The notes under the pieces are model-generated. The model made no database searches, had not been told where the DNA came from, and was given only the letters and a program-made list of their open reading frames with translations. The position numbers were made by a program, and so were the translations under genes. This document shows, piece after piece, positions 1 to 6,160 of a stretch of 25,543 bases of DNA. Position 1 is the stretch's first letter. Every line of letters begins with the position of its first letter. Origin of the DNA: a virus; IMG/VR virus record IMGVR_UViG_3300008267_006639, positions 1 to 25,543 of that record; one strand, written 5' to 3'.

Positions 1-711
1 ATCGGTGTTGTTCTGATAGAAGCTAAGACCAAACACACCGAGTGATGTCTTGTTTGCGTCAAGGCGAGCAAGGGTTTCTGTATAGTCGCCATCGATGTCG
101 ACAGATGCGCCATCTGTACGAACATTAACACAAGCTTTCTTCTGGTCGTCGTCTAGCTTCTCAACACTAAGAACTTCTTTACAACCAGCTTCCATAACCT
201 TTACGTCGAATACTTCGCGTGTTCCATGCTTAGTACCTGGAATATAAGCAAGAATCTCTACTGCTGGAAGAGAAGGATCTACATCGCTCCAAAGCTTTGC
301 AGTGCTGTCGGCATGTAGTGCGGTATACAATTGTGCTACTGTTAGGTCCTTGATACCAAGCTGACCGATATTCGAAGCAAATACAATGCCATCATAACCA
401 ATACGAACTTCGGTAACCTCACCGATTACTTCTTCACACTTGGCCCATTCTTCATCTTTCATCTTTGATGAACTATTAGCAATATCAACTGTATTCTCAC
501 CAACGCCTTCGCAAAGTTTTTTGCGACCGGCACCAGAACCACCACCTTCTACAACAGGCGAAGGAAAGTCAAAGTTTTCACCAAATGCTTCTGCTACAAT
601 GGTTGCATATGGTAGGACTGTAGATGAGCCAGTTACTTGGACGTTATCTCTTGCAAATGCAGTCGATGCTACGGCCAAAGCTAATGTAGTGCTAAGTAAA
701 AGTACTTTCAT
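1..711 (-). CDS. pstS: PstS-like periplasmic phosphate-binding protein (3' part beyond left edge)
   Basis: Open frame of 237 codons running off the left edge. Translation begins MKVLLLSTTLALAVASTAFA, a signal peptide with an AFA cleavage site. The mature protein starts with VTGSSTVLPYA and continues with VEGGGSGAGRKKLCEGV and VDIANSSSKM, which are the phosphate-contacting loops of PstS-type substrate-binding proteins. It should bind inorganic phosphate in the periplasm and feed the host PstCAB transporter. PstS genes are known auxiliary genes of marine cyanophages and other T4-like phages. The ATG is preceded by a good GGAG site. A promoter candidate lies 43-71 nt upstream and a terminator of the preceding gene lies just before that, so the gene appears to be its own transcription unit. 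The C-terminal part is not in this window. Confidence 0.9.
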   Translation of the reverse strand, partial: MKVLLLSTTLALAVASTAFARDNVQVTGSSTVLPYATIVAEAFGENFDFPSPVVEGGGSGAGRKKLCEGVGENTVDIANSSSKMKDEEWAKCEEVIGEVTEVRIGYDGIVFASNIGQLGIKDLTVAQLYTALHADSTAKLWSDVDPSLPAVEILAYIPGTKHGTREVFDVKVMEAGCKEVLSVEKLDDDQKKACVNVRTDGASVDIDGDYTETLARLDANKTSLGVFGLSFYQNNTD

Positions 712-753
712 TCAATTTCTCCACAACGAGAGGCTTGCGGTTTGCTTCCTCAC

Positions 754-782
754 ATGATAAATTTATACCATGAATGTAACAA
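754..782 (-). promoter_or_regulatory. Promoter candidate for pstS
   Basis: On the minus strand TTGTTA, 17 bp, then TATCAT (4/6 and 5/6 to the sigma70 boxes), about 43 nt before the pstS ATG. Three 7-mers spaced 11 bp apart (TTGTTAC, ATGGTAT, TTATCAT) overlap it. They resemble a degenerate Pho-box arrangement (CTGTCAT half-sites), but each matches only 4-5 of 7 bases, so PhoB control is a weak inference. Confidence 0.35.
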
Positions 783-810
783 TTGGATTAAATCTGTATT
801 ATTGTTTTGT

Positions 811-837
811 AAAAAGTGGAGCTAACCATGGCTCCAC
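811..837 (-). terminator. Rho-independent terminator after the outer-membrane-like gene
   Basis: On the minus strand the stem GTGGAGC/GCTCCAC (7 bp, 8-nt loop) is followed directly by TTTTT. It sits between the stop at 875 and the pstS promoter, separating the two transcription units. Confidence 0.8.
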
Positions 838-874
838 ACGGGTTTATTACGTAACCACCCGATATTAATGTAAA

Positions 875-1264
875 TTAGAAGCTAAGCGATACACCAACGA
901 TGCTGTCGATATACTCGAAGCTACCGTCGAAGTTGTTCTCGAGATATGCTTCTACGCCTACCTTACCAAGGCCAAAGCTTGGTACGTATGCTGCACCAAG
1001 AACTGCACCTTCAAAAGCGCTACTATCAAAGCTAATAAAATCTGAACCATCATAGATAGCAAGATCGGTTTCAGCCCAGACAGAAAGTCCTTCAATTGGA
1101 GCGTATCCAAGAGTTGGGGTCAATACAGAGGTAGCGGTTGTGGTATCAGTATTATACTCAGTGACAAGCTCGACGTCAAGAGCAAGACCGTTGCCAAAGT
1201 CAAGGGCAGAAGCGGTGGAAGTCATAGCGACAAGAGCGGCAGTAGCCATCAGAAATTTCATCAT
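875..1264 (-). CDS. Small outer-membrane beta-barrel-like protein with signal peptide
   Basis: 129 aa. The N-terminus MMKFLMATAALVAMTSTASA is a Sec signal peptide; the mature part starts LDFGNG. The body alternates polar and hydrophobic residues in short strands separated by Asp/Gly/Thr turns (for example LDVELVTEY, GLSVWAETDLAIY, KVGVEAYLEN). The protein ends VGVSLSF with a C-terminal Phe, the usual BAM recognition signature of outer-membrane barrels. This suggests a small barrel, perhaps 6-8 strands, delivered to the host outer membrane during infection; the target and role are unknown. An AAGGAG site lies 7 nt upstream of the first ATG. It follows the 86-aa gene by about 11 nt and ends at a strong terminator, so it is the last gene of the unit starting at the tmRNA promoter. 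A periplasmic beta-protein is an alternative. Confidence 0.75.
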   Translation of the reverse strand: MMKFLMATAALVAMTSTASALDFGNGLALDVELVTEYNTDTTTATSVLTPTLGYAPIEGLSVWAETDLAIYDGSDFISFDSSAFEGAVLGAAYVPSFGLGKVGVEAYLENNFDGSFEYIDSIVGVSLSF

Positions 1265-1275
1265 TTATATTCTCC

Positions 1276-1536
1276 TTAGGATTTGTTTGTGGTGGAGTTA
1301 TTAACAAAGGCGTACAATGCAGTAGAGCGGTTCACCAGTTCGCTCTCGTTGTACATCTTCGGTTGGTTTTCGTCGATGAATTTATTTATTACATCGACGT
1401 TGCTATTCGAGGTTCTAAGTGTATCAAGCTTCGCAAAAAATGCTTCCTGTTTCATTTGTGTCTCGCGGTCAAGCATTTCTTGTGCCATCTTCATGATATC
1501 AAGACGAACTTCGTACGGGTTCTTATTTCCCTGCAT
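1276..1536 (-). CDS. Conserved T4-like phage protein of unknown function (86 aa)
   Basis: Starts MQGNKNPYEVRLDIMKMAQEM and is rich in Glu, Lys, Asn and Met with a predicted all-helical middle. The NPYEVRLDxxKMAQE-type opening recalls small proteins in many T4-like marine phages, whose function I do not know. I chose the ATG at 1536 because AGGTG lies 6 nt upstream; an in-frame GTG at 1545 is possible. It overlaps the end of the upstream VWA gene by about 14 nt, suggesting translational coupling. No signal peptide, membrane segment or catalytic motif is visible. Confidence 0.75.
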   Translation of the reverse strand: MQGNKNPYEVRLDIMKMAQEMLDRETQMKQEAFFAKLDTLRTSNSNVDVINKFIDENQPKMYNESELVNRSTALYAFVNNSTTNKS

Positions 1537-2377
1537 CTTTGTCACCTACAGCGGCTTTACGCTCAGCGTCGTTGAATGCCGATACAGTGTAAGAATCCAT
1601 AGTGGCCATACCAGAAGCATAGTCACCCTTCATACGAGAAGTCATTGCAGAGGCTGAACGGAAAGTCTCAGCAGCATTAGCAGTCGAAAACTGCATTGTA
1701 TTGTTATTGTTGAAACCCATAGCTGCACCGGCATGGAATGCATCGATGTTTGCACCAAGGAACATGAAGCCCCAGTTCTTACCTTCTGCCTTTTCGACCA
1801 TCACTTTGATGTCTTCGTTACGGAAAGTGCGAGACTGATTCTCTTCGCCGTCAGTCAGAATCGTAATGATCACCGATTCACGATCTGCTTTCTTCTTTTC
1901 AGCGAGAAGAGTGGTGATCTTCATCATGACGCCACCCATAGCGTCAAGAAGGTTGGTGCCACCGCTTGGGCGATAGCTGGATTTGTCGAGGGGTTGAACC
2001 TCACCTACGTCTTGACGATCAAAGATCGCCCGAACGTCGTGGCCGTTGAACTTGTAGAGAGAGACCAGAGTCTTGATGCCGGTCTTTTCAGCGTCTTCTT
2101 TCTGAGCCTTCAGATATTCGTTGTAGCCAGAGATGGTTTGTTCCCAGCAGGACGACATCGAAGAGGATTCGTCAAGGACGAAGATGATGTGCGAGAGATT
2201 CGGATTCTTGCCGGCACGTTTCGGTTTGAAAGCTTGGCCGAGATTTGCTGGTTGAGCGATTGGCTGAGTCAATCCCATCGTAACAGTTCCAGGAAGTACA
2301 GAAGTAGGTTGAACGTATCCACCGATGTATGTTGGGATAACGGATGCTTGCGCAGTAATGCGACGCGAATTTGCCAT
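1523..2377 (-). CDS. VWA (von Willebrand factor A) domain protein
   Basis: 284 aa. After a low-complexity N-terminal 50 residues comes a VWA domain. HIIFVLDESSSMSS (about 63-76) holds the MIDAS DxSxS motif at D69/S71/S73, GGTNLLDAMGG supplies the metal-binding Thr, and ILTDGEEN supplies the conserved Asp. The MIDAS looks intact, so it should bind a divalent metal and a protein partner. The C-terminal 80 residues are Ala/Met/Ser rich. A separate CobT-like VWA protein and a CobS-like ATPase are encoded at 5.0-8.3 kb, and VWA proteins usually work with such AAA ATPases, so a link is plausible but only inferred. A GAGG site precedes the ATG by 7 nt. It lies directly downstream of the tmRNA gene and is probably read from that promoter. 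Confidence 0.85.
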   Translation of the reverse strand: MANSRRITAQASVIPTYIGGYVQPTSVLPGTVTMGLTQPIAQPANLGQAFKPKRAGKNPNLSHIIFVLDESSSMSSCWEQTISGYNEYLKAQKEDAEKTGIKTLVSLYKFNGHDVRAIFDRQDVGEVQPLDKSSYRPSGGTNLLDAMGGVMMKITTLLAEKKKADRESVIITILTDGEENQSRTFRNEDIKVMVEKAEGKNWGFMFLGANIDAFHAGAAMGFNNNNTMQFSTANAAETFRSASAMTSRMKGDYASGMATMDSYTVSAFNDAERKAAVGDKDAGK

Positions 2378-2424
2378 GTAAATGCCTCGTGTGTAAATGT
2401 GTGTTGTGTGTAAGCGAGCCCGTT

Positions 2425-2750
2425 CTGTTTCTAGGTGGTGCCCATACCCACAGGATTATGCGGCTAGCGCGTAAGCCTTAGGAGCAAAGTTTTCGTTTGC
2501 AGTTGTAATTTTCTTGCGTTAACCGAGCTTGCGCCGAGTAGCTCCATCCTGCCTAGTCCGCCTGTCGATCCTATTTCGAGCCCATCAAAGATACACTCGG
2601 ATAATCCTAATGTGCTGGCAGGATTTTACAGGATAGCCAGCACCCTCTATTGGTATAGCCAAGTGAAACTTGGAACCTAACCGAGTGTATCTATGGTGGA
2701 CCCGCTGGGTACCGCCCCCAGGTCCAGAACGTGTTCAGTGAATATCATCA
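2425..2750 (-). ncRNA. ssrA: Circularly permuted (two-piece) tmRNA gene
   Basis: Reading the minus strand, the acceptor piece comes first. T-stem CTGGG (2721-2717), 7-nt loop GGCGGTA and CCCAG (2709-2705) are followed by acceptor strand CGGGTCC (2704-2698) and encoded ACCA (2697-2694). A 110-nt intervening segment (2693-2584) follows. The coding piece then starts at 2583 with GGGCTCG, which pairs all 7 bp with CGGGTCC, including a G3-U70 type wobble, the alanine identity signal of tmRNA. The typical GGATCGACAGG follows. The tag frame runs from GCA at 2500 to TAA at 2456 and encodes ANENFAPKAYALAA. The 3'-before-5' order is the permuted form known from Alphaproteobacteria, some cyanobacteria and betaproteobacteria. 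Outer ends are approximate. tmRNA rescues stalled ribosomes with SmpB; I see no smpB here. Confidence 0.93.
2584..2693 (-). other. Intervening segment of the permuted tmRNA precursor
   Basis: Lies between the encoded CCA and the first base of the coding piece, so it should be removed during maturation. It is closed by a perfect 12-bp stem (2589-2600 with 2681-2692, AGATACACTCGG and its complement), stacked almost directly on the acceptor stem. Inside are an 8-bp hairpin (2612-2619 with 2636-2643, GTGCTGGC/GCCAGCAC, 16-nt loop) and a 6-bp hairpin (2659-2664 with 2668-2673, CCAAGT/ACTTGG). Confidence 0.85.
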
Positions 2751-2761
2751 CTACAAGTCTA

Positions 2762-2790
2762 TTTATATACTATTTACTCGTTAATGTCAA
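2762..2790 (-). promoter_or_regulatory. Promoter of the tmRNA unit
   Basis: Perfect TTGACA, 17-bp spacer, TATAAA on the minus strand, just upstream of the acceptor piece. The predicted start is near 2754, so the RNA begins close to the AGTGA/TCACT hairpin before the T-arm. Downstream genes (VWA, 86 aa, barrel) have no promoter of their own that I can see. Confidence 0.8.
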
Positions 2791-2798
2791 CAAAAAAG

Positions 2799-3401
2799 TT
2801 AGTTATGCTTTTCTAAAACGTTTGCCATGCCATGGTTTACATTAGCATGACCCTGTTCATCTTCTCTTACACGAATGACTACATCACGAAGAGTCGACTC
2901 TTCAGGCAAATCATAATAGTCAATTGCGATTTTTGGTGCTGGGATGTTTGCAATTCTGCCAGAATCAATCTCTTCAAGATACTGTGTATAACTCACGACG
3001 GCTTGATCTTCAAAATACCCGATCATGCGATGAGCAGTCTTTGGAAAGAACACGTAGAGAACAAAGTAGAAATGCCAAAAGACAAACTGTGCGAAGGCAA
3101 CAAGCGTTCTTTCAAATAAGCTAGGTTTAGCAATCTCAATAAAGATCATGAGATGCATTCGTTCGTTCTCTGCTTCTTCTAACAGAGTTTTAATCCAGCC
3201 CCGCTTATCCGGTTCCATCTTCCGCAGACTACGAAGATGCTGCCACATGCCGGCAACCATTCCAGGCACGCCTGCGACAGTCTCAAGTACTACTGCTCTG
3301 TGACCGTAACGCTTTGCAAAAAACGTATCTGCAAACCAACGAAATGATGCAGTTAAGCCATAAGCTACCTGATCTGAAATATTACTTGGTTTTACTGGCA
3401 T
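2799..3401 (-). CDS. aox: Alternative oxidase (di-iron ubiquinol oxidase)
   Basis: 200 aa. All six di-iron ligands of the AOX family are present: E40 in LETVAGVPGM, E80 and H83 in EEAENERMH, E131 in RMIGYFEDQAVVSY, and E182 and H185 in EDEQGHANVNH. Tyr138, the conserved redox-active tyrosine, is also kept. The middle (about 98-120) is a hydrophobic patch fitting the family's monotopic membrane binding. It should oxidise ubiquinol and reduce O2 to water without proton pumping, at the inner membrane. Related plastoquinol oxidases (PTOX) are known in cyanophages; this sequence looks closer to bacterial ubiquinol AOX. It is slightly short for the family but complete. No strong Shine-Dalgarno; it overlaps a tiny upstream ORF by 10 nt. 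It ends just before the tmRNA promoter. Confidence 0.93.
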   Translation of the reverse strand: MPVKPSNISDQVAYGLTASFRWFADTFFAKRYGHRAVVLETVAGVPGMVAGMWQHLRSLRKMEPDKRGWIKTLLEEAENERMHLMIFIEIAKPSLFERTLVAFAQFVFWHFYFVLYVFFPKTAHRMIGYFEDQAVVSYTQYLEEIDSGRIANIPAPKIAIDYYDLPEESTLRDVVIRVREDEQGHANVNHGMANVLEKHN

Positions 3402-3490
3402 AGGTCTTCATACTTTGTATGGTACATGCGATGTGTACTTCTGTCGCCGCTGTACGTGCTGTATGCGAAAATCATCATTAAATACTTCAT
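3392..3490 (-). CDS. Tiny ORF upstream of the alternative oxidase (32 aa)
   Basis: Starts MKYLMMIFAYSTY and ends EDLCQ. AAGGGA lies 6 nt before the ATG, at the stop of the preceding tiny ORF, and its end overlaps the oxidase start by 10 nt, as expected for coupled translation. The first 13 residues are hydrophobic. No homology is evident. It may be a real microprotein or a leader that couples translation into the oxidase gene. Confidence 0.4.
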   Translation of the reverse strand: MKYLMMIFAYSTYSGDRSTHRMYHTKYEDLCQ

Positions 3491-3492
3491 AG

Positions 3493-3582
3493 CTATCCCT
3501 TATCATATCGGCGTTGTTTCTCGAGGTATTCTTCGTGTCTAGGCGTAGATGGAGCTTCTTTTTGTTCTTCTTGTTTCTCCAT
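3493..3582 (-). CDS. Tiny charged ORF (29 aa)
   Basis: Translates as MEKQEEQKEAPSTPRHEEYL followed by a basic tail, ending in TAG. GAGG lies 6 nt before the ATG and overlaps the stop of the 88-aa gene. It fills the gap between the 88-aa gene and the next tiny ORF. The highly charged composition and lack of hydrophobic core suggest a disordered peptide. Support comes from the ribosome site and gene packing only. Confidence 0.4.
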   Translation of the reverse strand: MEKQEEQKEAPSTPRHEEYLEKQRRYDKG

Positions 3583-3590
3583 CGGCTGCC

Positions 3591-3857
3591 TCAGACGTCT
3601 GGGTGCTGATAAATATGAGAAGCTCTACCTTCATTAAATGCGGTTCCAACATAGATCGAGTGTTCTGGAACAACACCTCCTGTTGGGACTACAGTGAACG
3701 TCACGTCAACTGGCACTACAGGCTTCTCGAGTGTTTCGTACCAAACGGTGGGAATGCCTTCTCGTTCATGTGCTGTAAGAACTTTGAATGCACCTACAGA
3801 TGTTCGGATAGTTGCACTATCACCAGTAATCTGTACCCTTTGTACAACTCGAGTCAT
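3591..3857 (-). CDS. DUF7352-like small phage protein (88 aa)
   Basis: Starts MTRVVQRVQITGDSATIRTS and ends with HSIYVGTAFNEGRASHIYQH. The shape (short beta strands, a central VWYETLEKP stretch, then P..HSIYVGT...G...HIY) matches a family of about 90-aa phage proteins I know as DUF7352, whose function is unknown. AAGGAG lies 6 nt before the ATG. It follows the SleB-type lysin gene by about 10 nt and probably shares its transcript. The family call is from motif memory. Confidence 0.7.
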   Translation of the reverse strand: MTRVVQRVQITGDSATIRTSVGAFKVLTAHEREGIPTVWYETLEKPVVPVDVTFTVVPTGGVVPEHSIYVGTAFNEGRASHIYQHPDV

Positions 3858-3867
3858 GCGTTACTCC

Positions 3868-4395
3868 TTAGCGATAAAAGATGTGATTTTCGATCTGAGT
3901 AGTCTCTTCAAACGATTTACGCCACTTCGGTTTAACTGAGTCAGCGTGATACATAGTTGCACCCATCGTCGGGTCAAATGAAGAACCATACGTATTTATA
4001 ACAACAGTCGCGACTAGTAATGCTTGTTGGTACGATTCTTTATTTTCAATTTCATCTGATTTGCCATCACAATACCAAGAGAACTGGCATTGGTTACGAC
4101 GAGGCTGCCCATCTTTTCCAAGCCGGGCTTGCTTGACTACATCGCAAATGTCTTCTGGATAGCGATCATCGTTTGCTCGGTTAAGAGTTACATATGCAAC
4201 AGCTCTTTGACCAAGTTCAGATTCACCCTTTGCTTCGTGATAAATGTTAAGAGCTAAGCATTCACGCTGCTCATTATAATTTTCGATGGCTGGAACATCA
4301 AAGTCTGGGTTATATGATGATGCTACGGCATGTGGCAAAAAGGAGATTATGGCTGCAGCCACTAAGGCTGAGCTTACGTTTACTAAAAATTTCAA
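3868..4395 (-). CDS. SleB/CwlJ-type cell wall hydrolase (secreted lysin)
   Basis: 175 aa. Residues 1-25 (MKFLVNVSSALVAAAIISFL...AVA) form a signal peptide. The rest is a Hydrolase_2 (SleB/CwlJ) domain: CLALNIYHEAKGE carries the catalytic Glu (E54), followed by RAVAYVTLNR, CQFSWYCDG and GATMYHADSVKPKW. The enzyme should cleave peptidoglycan as a lytic transglycosylase or amidase in the periplasm. Its signal peptide implies Sec export, so release need not depend on a pore-forming holin. The start codon is TTG, with AGAGG about 10 nt upstream; no internal Met offers an alternative. A promoter candidate lies about 40 nt upstream. The next gene upstream encodes a multi-pass membrane protein. Confidence 0.87.
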   Translation of the reverse strand: MKFLVNVSSALVAAAIISFLPHAVASSYNPDFDVPAIENYNEQRECLALNIYHEAKGESELGQRAVAYVTLNRANDDRYPEDICDVVKQARLGKDGQPRRNQCQFSWYCDGKSDEIENKESYQQALLVATVVINTYGSSFDPTMGATMYHADSVKPKWRKSFEETTQIENHIFYR

Positions 4396-4433
4396 GGGGA
4401 AATTACCTCTGTTGTTTCTTACTTTGGTAAGAA

Positions 4434-4462
4434 TATTTATTCCACCGAAGTCATTGTGTCAA
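4434..4462 (-). promoter_or_regulatory. Promoter candidate for the lysin unit
   Basis: Perfect TTGACA, 17-bp spacer, then a poor TAAATA box (3/6). The start would fall about 30 nt before the lysin TTG codon. The -35 matches the phage's other promoters, but the weak -10 leaves doubt. Confidence 0.45.
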
Positions 4463-4492
4463 CATTTAATTCTGCAACGAGCAGAATTCTGC

Positions 4493-4837
4493 TCATTCCT
4501 TATCTTCAATCCCGATGATGTCGAACTTAACAAGAAGAGAAAGAACGTTTGCATAACCTTGGATGATAAGCCATGGCAGAGCTACAAAGGCAACATAGGA
4601 ATACGGACTCATGAATACAAGTACTGTCATAGTCACGTAGATCATGTAAACCATCAAGAGATGCAAGACATCGAAGTCAATCGAAAGCGCAGCTTGAGAT
4701 AACCCGGTGAACAGTCGACCGGCTATGAAATAGAACATTGAAGCGAGAATAGCAAGTAGAATGGCGGTAAATTCAATCGCCCATTCTACTCCATAAGTGG
4801 CAGCCAAAGCAGCTGCCACTCCAAGATACTTAATCAC
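4493..4837 (-). CDS. Small integral membrane protein (holin candidate)
   Basis: 114 aa with three to four hydrophobic segments: about 4-16, 19-42 (FTAILLAILASMFYFIAG), 58-78 (LLMVYMIYVTMTVLVFM) and 82-106. A short acidic tail ends GIEDKE. Position directly upstream of a secreted lysin and the multi-pass topology fit a holin or other lysis accessory, but no family motif proves it. It starts with GTG, overlapping the previous stop (GTGA). The stop overlaps a 16-bp perfect palindrome at 4479-4494. Confidence 0.65.
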   Translation of the reverse strand: MIKYLGVAAALAATYGVEWAIEFTAILLAILASMFYFIAGRLFTGLSQAALSIDFDVLHLLMVYMIYVTMTVLVFMSPYSYVAFVALPWLIIQGYANVLSLLVKFDIIGIEDKE

Positions 4838-4989
4838 TTCTTTACAGCCTTTCTCAATTCACCACCTTCGAAGTTATCCATTTCGAGGTAGTGTTGCAAT
4901 ACAGGATTGTCTGGTTGTAGCTTGTGTAACTCACGTGCAAACTTTTCAATCATGTCGTAGTCTAGCTGAGTCTTAATGTGTTTACCCAT
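4834..4989 (-). CDS. Small hypothetical protein (51 aa)
   Basis: Starts MGKHIKTQLDYDMIEKFARE and ends LRKAVKK; predicted helical and soluble. The ATG at 4989 is preceded by GAGG 8 nt upstream, right at the stop of the CobS-like gene. A longer in-frame extension to 5244 would run inside the CobS-like gene and is not believable. The stop overlaps the GTG of the membrane protein gene. No recognised family. Confidence 0.7.
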   Translation of the reverse strand: MGKHIKTQLDYDMIEKFARELHKLQPDNPVLQHYLEMDNFEGGELRKAVKK

Positions 4990-4999
4990 GTTATTTACC

Positions 5000-6127
5000 T
5001 CAGAAGGGTGATTCGTTGCGGTAGTCGTCGTCAGGATTAGTAGTGATATGAGTCTTACCGCTCGGAGCCGTAGCAGCTGCATCGATCTTCGTGTAGAGAT
5101 CGACGAAGGCAGCTCGAGTATCTTCATCGAAGCGAGAGACACAGAGGTCGATCGACTTCTTACGATCTTTGAAGATCGCGAAGGTCTGAGCAATATGGCA
5201 CAGTCGACGAGTCGAGATGATCTCGTCAATACCACCATCATCAAAGGTCTTGCGAATAGCAGACGACCACTTCGTCAGGTTCTCAGCGAAGTCATCGTCG
5301 ACTTGGCCAAAGAGTTCCATGTGCTTGACGACGATCTTCTTCTCAACAGGAGCAGTAGGGTAGGGTTGTTCCATCGTGATAGTGAAGCGCTCAAGGAAAG
5401 CTTCGTCGATGATAGTGGCAGCAATGAAGCGGCCATCCTCGGAACCTTTACCCTTCGTGTTCGAAGTCGCGATGATGTTGAAGCCAGCAGCAGGAGTCAC
5501 AAGCTCGCCGGTCTTCTTGATCAAGACCGGCTTACCTTCGAGAACACCTTGAAGAGCCATCAGCTTGTTCGAACCACGGTCGATCTCGTCGACCAGCAGG
5601 ATAGCGCCGGCTTCCATCGCTTTGATGACCGGACCCTTCGAGAAGACAGTCTCGCCATTCACCAGACGGAAGCCACCAATCAGGTCGTCTTCGTCAGTCT
5701 CAGGGGTGATCTGGACACGGATGTATTCCCGGTTAGCTTCGGCACAAGCCTGTTCAACCATCATGGTCTTACCGTTACCCGACAGGCCAGTGAGATAGAC
5801 AGGATAGAACATCTTCGAATCGATGATGGTCGAGATGTCTTTGAAGTGGCCCCACTTCACGTAGGTTTTGACACGCTTCGGAATGTAGGTGCCTTCTTCG
5901 GAGAGGACGATCGTCGGCTGGACCGTGGCAGCGGTGTTCAACGGAATAATTTTTGCCGAGAAGTCGACAACGCCACGTTTGGCCGGAACGGACTTGATAG
6001 CTTCCCAGACCGTTTTTGGGCGGAAGCCGTTTTCTTTGCCGAACTCGAGAAGTTCTTTACGAGTGTAGGTGTCTTTACCACCATTAGCAGCACGAACAGT
6101 ATTGATGAAGTTTTGAGCGTCAGACAT
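5000..6127 (-). CDS. cobS-like: CobS/MoxR-like AAA+ ATPase
   Basis: 375 aa. An N-terminal region of about 100 residues is followed by an AAA+ domain: Walker A GLSGNGKT (114-121), EDDLIGGFRLVNGET, Walker B AILLVDEID (D180/E181), then IIATSNTKGKGSEDGRF near sensor 1 and a second GRF...FLERF block. This is the CobS/MoxR type, which usually works with a CobT-like VWA partner; that partner is encoded immediately upstream. CobS-like genes are common in T4-like cyanophages, but here the substrate need not be cobaltochelatase. I place the start at 6127 (MSDAQNF) because GGAG lies 6 nt before it; an ATG at 6139 lacks a site. It has its own promoter at 6161-6189. Confidence 0.9.
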   Translation of the reverse strand: MSDAQNFINTVRAANGGKDTYTRKELLEFGKENGFRPKTVWEAIKSVPAKRGVVDFSAKIIPLNTAATVQPTIVLSEEGTYIPKRVKTYVKWGHFKDISTIIDSKMFYPVYLTGLSGNGKTMMVEQACAEANREYIRVQITPETDEDDLIGGFRLVNGETVFSKGPVIKAMEAGAILLVDEIDRGSNKLMALQGVLEGKPVLIKKTGELVTPAAGFNIIATSNTKGKGSEDGRFIAATIIDEAFLERFTITMEQPYPTAPVEKKIVVKHMELFGQVDDDFAENLTKWSSAIRKTFDDGGIDEIISTRRLCHIAQTFAIFKDRKKSIDLCVSRFDEDTRAAFVDLYTKIDAAATAPSGKTHITTNPDDDYRNESPF

Positions 6128-6160
6128 GAGAGTCTCCATAATTTAGCCATTCACTTATTC

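Noticed and set aside
2378-2798. tRNA genes or a CRISPR array in the non-coding gap
   Set aside because: The structure is fully explained by the permuted tmRNA and its promoter; no cloverleaf or repeated spacers are seen. No tRNA was found anywhere else in the window.
4479-4494. 16-bp perfect palindrome GAGCAGAATTCTGCTC as a terminator
   Set aside because: No T-run follows on either strand. It may still be an mRNA hairpin or protein site.
4834-5244. 136-aa version of the 51-aa gene
   Set aside because: The extra N-terminus is out of frame inside the CobS-like gene and is Ser/Arg low-complexity; the ribosome site supports the ATG at 4989.
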